Of a stretch of 64,000 nucleotides of DNA, positions 33,354 to 40,942 are shown piece after piece (within the stretch, counting starts at the first letter, position 1; the number at the start of each line of letters is the position of its first letter). A program made the translations under genes and the position numbers. The notes under the pieces were generated by a model. It had not been told where the DNA came from and did no database searches. It saw nothing but the letters and a program-made list of their open reading frames with translations. This DNA comes from Knoellia locipacati. GTDB taxonomy: Bacteria > Actinomycetota > Actinomycetes > Actinomycetales > Dermatophilaceae. The DNA is taken from contig NZ_BKBA01000008.1 in the NCBI RefSeq assembly GCF_007992835.1, forward strand, positions 62,001 to 126,000, read 5' to 3'.

Positions 33354-33374
33354 CCGATGTCCTGAGACATCACA

Positions 33375-33464
33375 TGGCGGTGGCGGTGGGATTTGAACCC
33401 ACGGAGGGCTTGCACCCTCACACGCTTTCGAGGCGTGCTCCTTAGGCCGCTCGGACACACCACC
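33375..33464 (-). tRNA. tRNA-Ser (CGA), CCA encoded
   Basis: Read on the minus strand: acceptor GGTGGTG pairs with CGCCACC, followed by discriminator G and CCA. The anticodon stem-loop CACGCCTCGAAAGCGTG gives anticodon CGA. A long variable arm of the class II type (GAGGGTGCAAGCCCTC) and the T-loop GTTCAAATC are present. 90 nt. The IS element abuts its 3' end. Confidence 0.95.
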
Positions 33465-33552
33465 GCGAAGCAGGATACGCAACGAGCCCGCGTGAGCGAA
33501 ATCGAGGGGCGGGCAGACGGCATACGGGCCGGCAGGTGGGCGGGCATCTGGA

Positions 33553-33623
33553 GGGAAGACAGAGGGTCCGGAGGGAAATGTCCCCTCCGGACCCTCGAGG
33601 TTCCCGCACGGGGAGCAAAAGGT
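33553..33623 (-). repeat. Hairpin repeat, copy C (after the DUF305 gene)
   Basis: Minus-strand copy starting CTTTTGCTCCCCGTGCGGGA 5 nt after the DUF305 stop codon. It has a perfect stem GAGGGTCCGGAGGG/CCCTCCGGACCCTC (33562-33575 with 33583-33596). Similarity to copy A continues past the stem into CTTTCCTCC-like sequence. Confidence 0.75.
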
Positions 33624-33628
33624 GGTGC

Positions 33629-34282
33629 TCAGGCGCGCGCAGCGAGCATCTCCTGCATCGCCGTGATCTCCGAGGTCTGCGCCGACTTCATGGCCCGGGC
33701 CAGCGTGACGACCTCCTTGCGGTCCGAGCGCGCGAGCACGGCATCGGCCATCTCCACACCGCCGCGGTGGTGGGCGATCATCAGCGTGAGGAAGATCCGG
33801 TCGGCCTCGACACCGCGCGCCGCGGTCAGCCGCGCGAGGTCCGCCTCGGACGCCATGCCCGGCATCGGCACGGCGTCACCCGACGCCGACGTCGCACCGT
33901 GGTGGTCCGAACCCATCCACGCCATCGGCGCCTGTGACCCCGTCGGCGTGAGCCCCCAGAGCTGGAGCCAAGCGAACATCTGGCCGGCCTGCTGCTGCTG
34001 GCTCGTCGCGATGTCGTTGGCGAACGTGCGGATCGCCGGGTCCTCGGTGCGCTCGGCCACGAGCAGCGACATCTGCACCGCCTGCCCGTGGTGCGTCTGC
34101 ATGTCGCGCGCGAAGCCCGCCTCGGCCGACCCGTCCAGCGGGAACCCGCCCCGCCCGAACAGCGCCCAGCCGAGCACCAGTCCGGCGAGCAACGAGCCGA
34201 CGGCGAGCAGGACGGACAGACCGACGACCTCACCCCGGGAGCGGGGCGAGGCCGTCGGCACTGCGTGGTCGGACTCGGTCAC
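33629..34282 (-). CDS. DUF305 protein (ferritin-like, copper-associated)
   Basis: A 217-aa protein with one N-terminal membrane helix (about residues 20-42), followed by a four-helix DUF305 domain facing outside. His/Met-rich marks: FARDMQTHHGQAVQMSLL, QQQQAGQMFAWLQLWGL, MAWMGSDHHG and LMIAHHRGGVEMADAVLA. DUF305 proteins are often found with copper-handling genes. The GTG at 34282 overlaps the stop of the DUF3105 gene (GTGA), and this pairing is recurrent in actinobacteria. No copper pump is visible nearby. Metal role is an inference from the His/Met motifs. Confidence 0.85.
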   Translation of the reverse strand: MTESDHAVPTASPRSRGEVVGLSVLLAVGSLLAGLVLGWALFGRGGFPLDGSAEAGFARDMQTHHGQAVQMSLLVAERTEDPAIRTFANDIATSQQQQAGQMFAWLQLWGLTPTGSQAPMAWMGSDHHGATSASGDAVPMPGMASEADLARLTAARGVEADRIFLTLMIAHHRGGVEMADAVLARSDRKEVVTLARAMKSAQTSEITAMQEMLAARA

Positions 34283-35028
34283 GATGCGGACGGCGAGGGG
34301 GTCGCGCCCGGCATCGACGAGGGGCTGGTCGACGGCGTCGCGCCGGTGGACGGAGCGGCGGGTGCGCCACCGGTGAGGCTCGGCGACACGGACGGGTCGG
34401 TGCCGTCGGTGCCGTTGGTGCAGAGCGCGCCGGGCTCGGGGGTGTCCGGACCCTGGCGGTACTCCTTGATGAACTCCTCGAGGCGCGGGTCGTCGGCGCC
34501 GGTGAGCTGGATCTGGTGGCCCCAGGTCGAGGCGACCACCGGCGAGGGGAGCCCGTCGTACGGCGAGAGCACGGCGTAGGTGCTCGGCAGCACGTCCTTG
34601 AGCTTGTCGACGTCGGCCTTGGGCAGGTCGGGCTTGTAGGTCACCCACACGGCGCCGTGCTCGAGCGCGTGGACGGCGTTCTCGTTGGGCACCGGCTTGT
34701 CGTAGACGCCGCAGTTGAGCCACACGGGGTTGTGCTCGCCACCGACGGGCGGGTTCTCCTTGTAGGTCACCGGGGTCTGGACGTGCGCGCCCGCGGCGTA
34801 CTTGTAGTCCTTGACCGCGTCGAGGCTCGGGGTGTTGGCCTTGTCGTGGATGACCGCGAACACCACGGCTCCGACGACGATCGCGATGGTCACCGCGGCG
34901 GCACCCCAGATCGCGAACAGCCGACGCTTGTCCTTCTTCTGCTGCTCCTTGCGCATCTGCGTCACACGGTCGGAGGCACTGCGCTGGCTCGCGCGCGCCT
35001 TCTTGCTGCCACTCCCGGACGGGGCCAC
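34279..35028 (-). CDS. DUF3105 membrane-anchored protein
   Basis: A 249-aa protein with a basic N-terminus, one membrane helix (about residues 38-62) and the DUF3105 domain outside. Signature residues: PPVGGEHNPVWLNCGVYDKPV and ALEHGAVWVTYKPDLP, rich in His, Cys and aromatic residues that look metal-binding. The C-terminal 45 residues are Ser/Pro/Thr-rich. GTG start with AGGAG upstream. It is first of the DUF3105-DUF305 pair; both are predicted at the outer face of the membrane. Function of the family is not established. Confidence 0.85.
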   Translation of the reverse strand: MAPSGSGSKKARASQRSASDRVTQMRKEQQKKDKRRLFAIWGAAAVTIAIVVGAVVFAVIHDKANTPSLDAVKDYKYAAGAHVQTPVTYKENPPVGGEHNPVWLNCGVYDKPVPNENAVHALEHGAVWVTYKPDLPKADVDKLKDVLPSTYAVLSPYDGLPSPVVASTWGHQIQLTGADDPRLEEFIKEYRQGPDTPEPGALCTNGTDGTDPSVSPSLTGGAPAAPSTGATPSTSPSSMPGATPSPSAS

Positions 35029-35106
35029 GTCACACTCCTGAGAATTCGAACGATGTCGGGGAGATTGTCACCCATGGGTCTGGGAGTTCGCTGGGGCAGT
35101 CCGTGC

Positions 35107-36252
35107 CTAGGCGATCCAGTGCCTCGTGGCCGCGGCCCACGTCGCACCCACGAGGAGCACGGCCGACAGTCCCAGCCCCACGGCATACAGCCGCCTGTAT
35201 GCCGTCCCCTCCCGGATCGTCCCGACCGCGAGGTAGGCGGGGAACCACGTGAGGGCGTAGCGCGGCGCCGACACCCACAGCGTCGAGCAGAGCACCACGC
35301 CGACGGTGAGCGAGAGGTAGGTCAGCTCGGGCCAACGACGTTGTCGCGCAAGGAGAAGGCACACGGCGACACCCAGCAGAACGGCAACGATGTCGGCGGC
35401 GCGGCTCGCGGCGAGCCAGGCGTTGGGGCTGTCGAGCAGCGACTGCCAGGCCGTCGCGATCCCGGTCCACGGGGTGGCGGTCGAGCGGTCCCAGCCGCGG
35501 TGCTCCGCCTCGCGCCACGCGTCCCACGAGCCGGTGAGGGAGTGCAGGTGGAGCACGTAGCCACCGATGCTCAGTGCGGGAAGTCCGAGGGCGAGGACGT
35601 CCCAGCGCGGACGGGGTCGCCCGTCGTGGTGCCACTGCAGGGCGTACATGACGGCGAGCCCGGCGGCGAGGAACAGCCCGTTGACGCGGACCCCGGTCGC
35701 CAACGCCGCGAGCGCACCCGCCCACCACCAGTGGCGCCGTGAGGCGAGCAGCCAGGCCCCGAGGGCGAGGGCGAGGAAGAGGGCCTCCGTGTAGACGGCG
35801 ACGAGGAAGAAGCCGCACGGCGCGAGGGCGAGCATCAGGACCGCCCGGCGAGCCGCCACCGGACCGCCGCGGGCGTCGTCGCGGACGAGCTGCCACAGCA
35901 GCGCGGCGGCGATCGCCCCGGCGACGAGGGAGGTGAGGACGCCGGCGCCGGTGACGCTGCCGCCGGTGAGCGGGGCGAGGGCCGCCATGAGCATGGGGTA
36001 CCCCGGGAAGAACGCCTGGTCGCAGCAGTCGAGGCCCGGCGGGAGGTAGCCCAGGGTCGCGATGCGCACGAAGTGGTAGCTGTCCCACGCCGAGAAGCGG
36101 TCGAGCCACCAGACGCCGCTCGCCCACTCGTGGGCAACGGCCCCCTGGCCGGCGACCGCGGCCATGGCGAGCACGGTGAGCCCGAGCAGCAGCCGGGAGC
36201 CGAGGAACGCGACGCCGGCACGCACCGCGGGGGACGTGCGCAGGGTGGTCAC
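35107..36252 (-). CDS. PIG-V-like mannosyltransferase family protein
   Basis: A 381-aa protein with about 9-10 membrane helices, resembling the PIG-V/GT-C glycosyltransferases that use polyprenyl-phosphate mannose. The luminal-loop signature is clear: RFSAWDSYHFVRIATLGY (catalytic Asp of GT-C enzymes) and CCDQAFFPGYPMLMAAL. YTEALFLALALGAWLLA and GVRVNGLFLA are further family features. GTG at 36252 overlaps the CHAD gene stop (GTGA), so the cluster LytR_C-CHAD-PIG-V is likely co-transcribed. The acceptor is unknown; in relatives it is a cell-envelope lipid or protein. Confidence 0.8.
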   Translation of the reverse strand: MTTLRTSPAVRAGVAFLGSRLLLGLTVLAMAAVAGQGAVAHEWASGVWWLDRFSAWDSYHFVRIATLGYLPPGLDCCDQAFFPGYPMLMAALAPLTGGSVTGAGVLTSLVAGAIAAALLWQLVRDDARGGPVAARRAVLMLALAPCGFFLVAVYTEALFLALALGAWLLASRRHWWWAGALAALATGVRVNGLFLAAGLAVMYALQWHHDGRPRPRWDVLALGLPALSIGGYVLHLHSLTGSWDAWREAEHRGWDRSTATPWTGIATAWQSLLDSPNAWLAASRAADIVAVLLGVAVCLLLARQRRWPELTYLSLTVGVVLCSTLWVSAPRYALTWFPAYLAVGTIREGTAYRRLYAVGLGLSAVLLVGATWAAATRHWIA

Positions 36253-37115
36253 TGGGCGGGGTGGCGCCAGAAGGGTTCTCGCGCACCGAGATCCGCGACG
36301 ATCGCCGACGCCTGGTCGAGGAGCGGCTGCTTGTCGGTCTCGGGCGGCGTGACGTCGACGAGCTCGAGGAGGTGGTGGCTGGTCTCGAGGTCACCCAGCT
36401 CGCCGAGCGTGTCCTGGAGGTGCGCGACCACCGTCGCCAGGTCGTGGGGCGCGGAGCCGGGCGCGTGGGCCGACTCGGGCGGGACGGCATACAGGCTTCC
36501 GAAGAACTGGATGCCGTAGCGGAGCTTGCGGGCCTCCTTGCGCACGGAGTGCCGCTCGGTGCGTGAGGCGTGGGTGAGGTCGGCACCGCGACGCAGGACG
36601 CGACGGAGCCGGCGGTCGAGGGCGTCCGGTGCGGCCTCGAGCACGGGCGGGTCGTGGGGGACCTCGTCGTGCAGGTGGCGGAGGAGCCCGTCGACGTGGG
36701 TCCTGAGGTCGCTCCACCGGTCGGACGAGAGCACCTCGAGGACCTCGTCGTGGGCCGCGGCGCGGCGCTCCAGGAGCAGCGCACGCGGTGCCCCGGTGAG
36801 GTGGCCGGCGTGGTCGCGGACGGCGACGTCGAGGTCGCGCGCCCGCCCGAGCGGCACGGCGAGGTCACGGATCTCGGTGCTGACCCACGCGAGCTTCTCG
36901 CCGTCGCCGAGCGGACGGCTCAGGAGCGCGAACGCGACGCGCGCCCGCCGGATGCCGATCCGCACCTGGTGCAGGGCCTCGGGGTCGTGGCCGGCGCGCA
37001 GCAGCTCGCTGTGGTGGCGCACGTGGTCGCCGGCGGCACGCACGACGATGTCGAGGGCCTGCGTCGTGGTCATCTCGGGGGTCAGCACGATCGGGGCCCC
37101 CGTCGCGACCGTCAC
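36249..37115 (-). CDS. CHAD domain-containing protein
   Basis: A 288-aa all-helical CHAD (conserved histidine alpha-helical) domain protein. CHAD proteins bind inorganic polyphosphate through conserved His and basic residues. Seen are LHQVRIGIRRARVAFALL (near residue 50), GRARDLDVAVRDHAG, and HSVRKEARKLRYGIQFFG (near 205), the repeated H-x-x-R-x-x-x-R-x-x-R pattern. No CYTH/triphosphatase domain is attached. The GTG at 37115 overlaps the LytR_C stop, indicating translational coupling. Confidence 0.85.
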   Translation of the reverse strand: MTVATGAPIVLTPEMTTTQALDIVVRAAGDHVRHHSELLRAGHDPEALHQVRIGIRRARVAFALLSRPLGDGEKLAWVSTEIRDLAVPLGRARDLDVAVRDHAGHLTGAPRALLLERRAAAHDEVLEVLSSDRWSDLRTHVDGLLRHLHDEVPHDPPVLEAAPDALDRRLRRVLRRGADLTHASRTERHSVRKEARKLRYGIQFFGSLYAVPPESAHAPGSAPHDLATVVAHLQDTLGELGDLETSHHLLELVDVTPPETDKQPLLDQASAIVADLGAREPFWRHPAQ

Positions 37116-37666
37116 GACGACGACTTCGACGTGGTGGTGCTGGGCGAGGGGCACATCGGCAGGCCGGTGGGCGTCGGGTTGGGTGCGAGGGTCGAGAACC
37201 TGCTGCCCAGGACGATGTCGAGCGTCGCGTCCTTGCGCTTGTCGGTGATCGACGTCGTCCCCTTGCCGCCCAGCGGGACGACGAGGTGGGCCCGGCTCTT
37301 GCCCGCCTGGCCGTAGCGGACCTCGACGACGTTGACCTTGCGCCCGAGCGGGTCGTTGCGGACCTCTCCGATGACGAAGCCGCGCTCGCGCAGCTCGGCG
37401 GCGGTGCGGGCCGCGAGGCCGTTCTTGCTCGACGCGTTGTAGACGTTGACGCGGGTCGTCGCGGGCGTCGGCAGCTTCGGGTTGAAGGGGGTGCACGTCG
37501 CGCCGGTGCGCGGTGTCGCCTCCTCGCCCCCACCCGAGGCGCGGTAGTACGAGTAGGCGTACCAGAACGCGAAGAAGAGCAGGAGCAGGACGATGAGGAT
37601 CGTCGTCGTCGCCCGGCGGTTCTGCCGGCGGTGCCGCAGCTCGGAGGAGAGGTCGCGTTCGGCCAT
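37112..37666 (-). CDS. LytR C-terminal-domain membrane protein (Rv0431/VirR-like)
   Basis: A 184-aa protein with an N-terminal membrane helix (about residues 20-42, TTILIVLLLLFFAFWYAYS) and an extracellular LytR_C domain with VNVYNASSKNGLAARTAAELRERGF in two halves and VRYGQAGKSRAHLVVPLGG. The combination and the upstream VapB-like gene match Mycobacterium Rv0430-Rv0431, where Rv0431 (VirR) affects envelope integrity and vesicle release. No catalytic LCP domain is present. ATG 37666. It is followed by CHAD with an overlap. Confidence 0.8.
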   Translation of the reverse strand: MAERDLSSELRHRRQNRRATTTILIVLLLLFFAFWYAYSYYRASGGGEEATPRTGATCTPFNPKLPTPATTRVNVYNASSKNGLAARTAAELRERGFVIGEVRNDPLGRKVNVVEVRYGQAGKSRAHLVVPLGGKGTTSITDKRKDATLDIVLGSRFSTLAPNPTPTGLPMCPSPSTTTSKSSS

Positions 37667-37672
37667 GGCGGG

Positions 37673-37966
37673 CTACTCGATGACGAGGACGCGCGCGTGG
37701 AGCGTCGGCCGTTGGTGCAGGGCCGCGCGCAGGGCCCGGTGCAGTCCGTCCTCGAGGTAGAGTGTCCCCTCGAACTCGACGACGTGCGCGAACAGGTCGC
37801 CGTAGAACGTCGAGTCCTCCGAGAGCAGCATCCCGAGGTCGAGCGTGCGCTTGGTCGTGACGAGGTCGTCGAGCCGCACCAGGCGCGGGGGCACGTTGGA
37901 CCACTGACGCGTGCTGTACCCGTGCTCGGGGTACGGACGCGTGTCGCCGACGGCCTTGAAGATCAC
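37673..37966 (-). CDS. VapB-like / Rv0430-like small protein
   Basis: A 97-aa protein that matches the actinobacterial family annotated as VapB-type antitoxin (Rv0430-like): VIFKAVGDTRPYPEHGYSTRQW, PPRLVRLDDLVTTKRTLDL and EFEGTLYLEDGLHRALRAAL. No toxin gene is near; the constant neighbour is the LytR_C gene, so the antitoxin label is doubtful. GTG at 37966 lies exactly 6 nt after TACAGT, a leaderless start. First gene of a four-gene minus-strand run. Confidence 0.7.
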   Translation of the reverse strand: MIFKAVGDTRPYPEHGYSTRQWSNVPPRLVRLDDLVTTKRTLDLGMLLSEDSTFYGDLFAHVVEFEGTLYLEDGLHRALRAALHQRPTLHARVLVIE

Positions 37967-37972
37967 GCCGCC

Positions 37973-37978
37973 ACTGTA
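37973..37978 (-). promoter_or_regulatory. Leaderless -10 element TACAGT
   Basis: TACAGT, 6 nt (GGCGGC) and GTG on the minus strand. Confidence 0.6.
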
Positions 37979-38057
37979 TGGGCCCCGGTGCCGGGACGCG
38001 CGCACCCTCCCGCGTCGTGGGCGCAACTGTGACCTGCTTGGTATGCCGGCCCCTCGG

Positions 38058-38105
38058 CTGCGTCCGCAGACCTGGTCGGGTTCCTGACCGGCGTTGCGGA
38101 CGCAG
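38058..38105. terminator. Hairpin after the ROK regulator gene
   Basis: CTGCGTCCGCA (38058-38068) is inverted exactly at 38095-38105, with a partly self-complementary interior (CTGGTCGGG ... CCTGACCGG). It lies just past the ROK stop on the minus strand. Confidence 0.55.
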
Positions 38106-38109
38106 TGGG

Positions 38110-39309
38110 TCAGGAGGCGACCGAGGCGAGCTGGCGCTCGACCTCCTCGGCGGAGAGCACGTGCTGGATGACCATGGTCGCGGCGCCGATGACGCCCGCG
38201 TGCCCGCCGGTGCGGGCGGCGACGATCTGGAGCTGCTCGGTGGCCAGCGGGAGCGAGCGGCCGTAGACGACCTCGCGGATGCCGGCGAGCAGGCTCTCGG
38301 CGCACTGCACGAGCAGCCCCCCGACGACGATGACCTGCGGGTTGAGCAGGCTCACGGTCGAGGCGAGCACGGCGCCGATCTCACGACCGGCCGCGCGCAT
38401 CTCGGCGATGGCCTCGACGTTGCCGCCACGCACGAGGTCGACGAGCCCGCGGGTGTCGTGGGCGTCGACGCCGCCCCGGGCGAGGCGGGCGACGATGGCG
38501 GGTCCGCTGGCGACGGCCTCGAGGCACCCGACGTTGCCGCACCGGCAGAGGACGCCGTCGCCGTGCGGTGCGGCGACGTGGCCGAGGTCGCCGGCCGCGC
38601 CCTGGGCGCCACGGTGGAGCTGGCCACCGGTGATGATGCCGGCGCCGATGCCCGTGGCGACCTTGACGAACACGAGGTGGTCGACGTCGGGGTGCATCGT
38701 GGCGTGCTCCCCGAGCGCCATGATGTTGACGTCGTTGTCGACGAGGACGGGACCACCGAGGCCGGCGGAGACGTGGGCCGGGACGTCGTAGCCGTCCCAG
38801 CCGGGCATGATCGGCGGCGACACGGGGCGGCCGCTGGAGTGCTCGACGGGACCGGGCAGCCCGATGCCGACGCCGGCCAGGTCGGTGCGCGTGCGCTTGG
38901 CCTCCTTGAGCAGCTCGCGGCCCAGCTCGACGACGCGGTCGAGGACCGGGCCGGGACCGCTCGCGATGTCGAGCTCGACGGTCCGGTCGGAGATCACCGT
39001 GCCGTCGAGGTCGGTCAGGCCGACGGTCGCATGGGTCGCCCCGAGGTCCGCGCCGATGACCGCGGCGGCGGAGGGGTTGAACGCGAATCGCACCGGCGGG
39101 CGCCCGCCCGTGGAGCGCGACTCCCCGGCGGGCTTGAGCAGCCCGGCCGCGAGGAGCGAGTCGACGCGGGTGCCGACGGTCGAGCGCGCGAGCCCGGTCA
39201 CCTGGATGATCTCGGCCCGGGTGCGGGGGCGTCCGTCGCGCATGAGCTGGAGCAGGGCGCCGGCACCGGTAGGCCCATCGGTGAGGGGGAGGGTGCCGGG
39301 GGAGTTCAC
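38110..39309 (-). CDS. ROK-family transcriptional regulator / glucokinase-like
   Basis: A 399-aa ROK protein with an N-terminal winged helix (about residues 15-65, GRPRTRAEIIQVTGLARSTV) that marks it as a repressor rather than a plain kinase. The sugar-kinase fold follows, with GADLGATHATVGLTDLDG (phosphate loop), GIGLPGPVEH, DNDVNIMALGEH and the zinc motif CRCGNVGCLEAVASG. GTG at 39309 starts just before the helix-turn-helix; an ATG at 39354 is possible. It is divergent from a sugar ABC operon and very likely controls it, with a sugar or sugar phosphate as inducer. Confidence 0.85.
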   Translation of the reverse strand: MNSPGTLPLTDGPTGAGALLQLMRDGRPRTRAEIIQVTGLARSTVGTRVDSLLAAGLLKPAGESRSTGGRPPVRFAFNPSAAAVIGADLGATHATVGLTDLDGTVISDRTVELDIASGPGPVLDRVVELGRELLKEAKRTRTDLAGVGIGLPGPVEHSSGRPVSPPIMPGWDGYDVPAHVSAGLGGPVLVDNDVNIMALGEHATMHPDVDHLVFVKVATGIGAGIITGGQLHRGAQGAAGDLGHVAAPHGDGVLCRCGNVGCLEAVASGPAIVARLARGGVDAHDTRGLVDLVRGGNVEAIAEMRAAGREIGAVLASTVSLLNPQVIVVGGLLVQCAESLLAGIREVVYGRSLPLATEQLQIVAARTGGHAGVIGAATMVIQHVLSAEEVERQLASVAS

Positions 39310-39348
39310 GCGGGTAGTCAAGCACAAATCGCGAGTTTCGCCCACGAT

Positions 39349-39413
39349 GCACACAGATGTGTGCGATGAGATTCACGCTTTTGCTTGACGGACATGCAAA
39401 AGACTCCTACGGT
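39349..39413. promoter_or_regulatory. ROK operator sites and ABC-operon promoter
   Basis: GCACACA (39349-39355) is inverted at 39358-39364. CTTTTGC (39378-39384) is inverted as GCAAAAG (39396-39402) and brackets the -35 TTGACG (39385-39390). The -10 TACGGT (39408-39413) follows at 17-bp spacing, 8 nt before the ATG. Repressor binding at the second palindrome would block polymerase directly. Confidence 0.65.
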
Positions 39414-39421
39414 TCTGACCC

Positions 39422-40942
39422 ATGAGCAGAGGCAATGACGCCTCACCACTTCTGGTGATGGCAGGGATCGTCAAGCGGTTCCCCGGAGTGACGGCACTCG
39501 ACGGCGTGGACCTCGACGTGCTCCCGGGTGAGGTTCACTGCCTGCTCGGCCAGAACGGCGCGGGCAAGTCGACCCTCATCAAGACGCTCGCGGGGGTGCA
39601 CACGCCCGACGAGGGCACCATCACGTGGGACGGCACGGAGGTCACGCTCGGTCACCCGCAGGCCGCCATGGACATGGGCATCGCGACGATGTACCAGGAG
39701 CTCGACCTCGTCGAGGGCCTCACCGTCGCCGAGAACATCTTCCTCGGTCACGAGAAGTCGCGGTTCGGACTCTCGCAGCGCTCGGCCGCCCGCGCCGCGA
39801 CGCGCGAGCTGCTCGCAGGCCTCGGTCACCCCGAGATCTCCCCGACGACCGAGGTGGGGGACCTGTCCGCCGCCGGCCAGCAGATCGTGAGCATGGCCCG
39901 GGCGCTGTCGCGCAAGGCGCGGCTCATCGTCATGGACGAGCCGTCGGCCGTCCTCGACAGCGGTGAGGTGGAGCGCCTCTTCGACGTCATCCGCCAGCTC
40001 ACGGCCCAGGGCATCGCCGTCGTCTACATCTCGCACCGCCTCGAGGAGATCCGCGTCATCGGTGACCGCGTCACGGTCCTCAAGGACGGACGCACCGTCG
40101 CCACGGGCCTGTCCGCCGAGGAGACTCCGACCGGAGAGGTCATCCGGCTCATGACCGGCCGCTCCATCGAGTACGTCTTCCCCGAGCGGGCAGCCGCGGC
40201 ACCCGAGGGTGAGCCCCTGCTCGTCGTCGACGGCATCTCGCGTCGCGGCGAGTTCGAGAAGGTGAGCTTCGAGGTGCGCCCGGGCGAGGTCGTCGGTCTC
40301 GCCGGCCTGGTGGGCGCTGGTCGCTCCGAGATCGTCGAGACCGTCTTCGGCGCCCGCAGGGCCGACGAGGGCACCGTGAGCGTGGGTGGTCGCCGACTCC
40401 GGCCCGGCTCGGTCGGCTCCGCGGTCGACGCCGGCGTCGGGCTCTGCCCCGAGGAGCGCAAGAGCCAGGCGCTCGTCCTCGGCAACAGCGTCGCCCACAA
40501 CATCAGCATGGCGACGCTCACCCGCTTCTCCAGGGGCGGCCTCATCGACCGCGGCGCCGAGAACGCCGCGGCCCAGGAGCTCGCGACGAGCCTCGAGCTG
40601 CGACCGACCGGGATCTCGCGTGAGATCCGCACCCTGTCCGGTGGCAACCAGCAGAAGGTCGTGCTCGCCCGTTGGCTGCTCCGCGGCTGCCGGGTGCTCC
40701 TGCTCGACGAGCCCACGCGTGGTGTCGACATCGGCGCCCGCTCCGAGATCTATGCCCTGGTCCGCAGGCTCGCCGACGACGGTGTCGCCGTCGTCGTCGT
40801 GTCGAGCGAGATCGAGGAGGTCCTCGGTCTGTCCGACCGCGTCCTCGTCGTCGGTGACGGCCAGGTCCTTCACGAGGCGCCCGCCGGCGACCTCGACGAG
40901 CACCAGGTGCTCGACATCATCATGAGAGGAGACGCCGCATGA
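39422..40942 (+). CDS. Sugar ABC transporter ATPase (RbsA/MglA type)
   Basis: A 506-aa double ATPase of the CUT2 sugar importer class. First nucleotide-binding domain: GQNGAGKSTLIKTLAG (Walker A), LSAAGQQIVSMARAL (signature), LIVMDEPSAVLD (Walker B). The second domain has the altered Walker A typical of this class (GLVGAGRSEIVE), then LSGGNQQKVVLARWL and VLLLDEPTRGVDIGA. The substrate is a monosaccharide or polyol. ATG at 39422, nearly leaderless. The stop overlaps the permease start (ATGA). Confidence 0.9.
   Translation: MSRGNDASPLLVMAGIVKRFPGVTALDGVDLDVLPGEVHCLLGQNGAGKSTLIKTLAGVHTPDEGTITWDGTEVTLGHPQAAMDMGIATMYQELDLVEGLTVAENIFLGHEKSRFGLSQRSAARAATRELLAGLGHPEISPTTEVGDLSAAGQQIVSMARALSRKARLIVMDEPSAVLDSGEVERLFDVIRQLTAQGIAVVYISHRLEEIRVIGDRVTVLKDGRTVATGLSAEETPTGEVIRLMTGRSIEYVFPERAAAAPEGEPLLVVDGISRRGEFEKVSFEVRPGEVVGLAGLVGAGRSEIVETVFGARRADEGTVSVGGRRLRPGSVGSAVDAGVGLCPEERKSQALVLGNSVAHNISMATLTRFSRGGLIDRGAENAAAQELATSLELRPTGISREIRTLSGGNQQKVVLARWLLRGCRVLLLDEPTRGVDIGARSEIYALVRRLADDGVAVVVVSSEIEEVLGLSDRVLVVGDGQVLHEAPAGDLDEHQVLDIIMRGDAA

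Larger units (their letters stand above)
32085..33374 (+). mobile_element. IS481-family insertion sequence, 1290 bp, inactivated
   Basis: Ends are TGT...ACA. The left end (32085-32110) and the inverted right end (33349-33374) share GTCTCAGGACATC and GCAACA within 26 bp, differing at only a few bases. A second copy of the inner part of the terminal repeat lies at 32114-32133. The single transposase gene carries a frameshift. A 15-bp direct repeat flanks it. Insertion is exactly behind the CCA of tRNA-Ser(CGA), so the tRNA remains intact. Confidence 0.88.

Noticed and set aside
32070-33389. attL/attR pair of a tRNA-Ser genomic island
   Set aside because: The 15-bp duplicates enclose only a 1.29-kb IS with matching terminal inverted repeats and no integrase, so a target-site duplication is the simpler reading.
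37673-37966. Toxin-antitoxin module
   Set aside because: The VapB-like label exists for this family, but no toxin-sized frame is adjacent and the constant neighbour is an envelope LytR_C protein.
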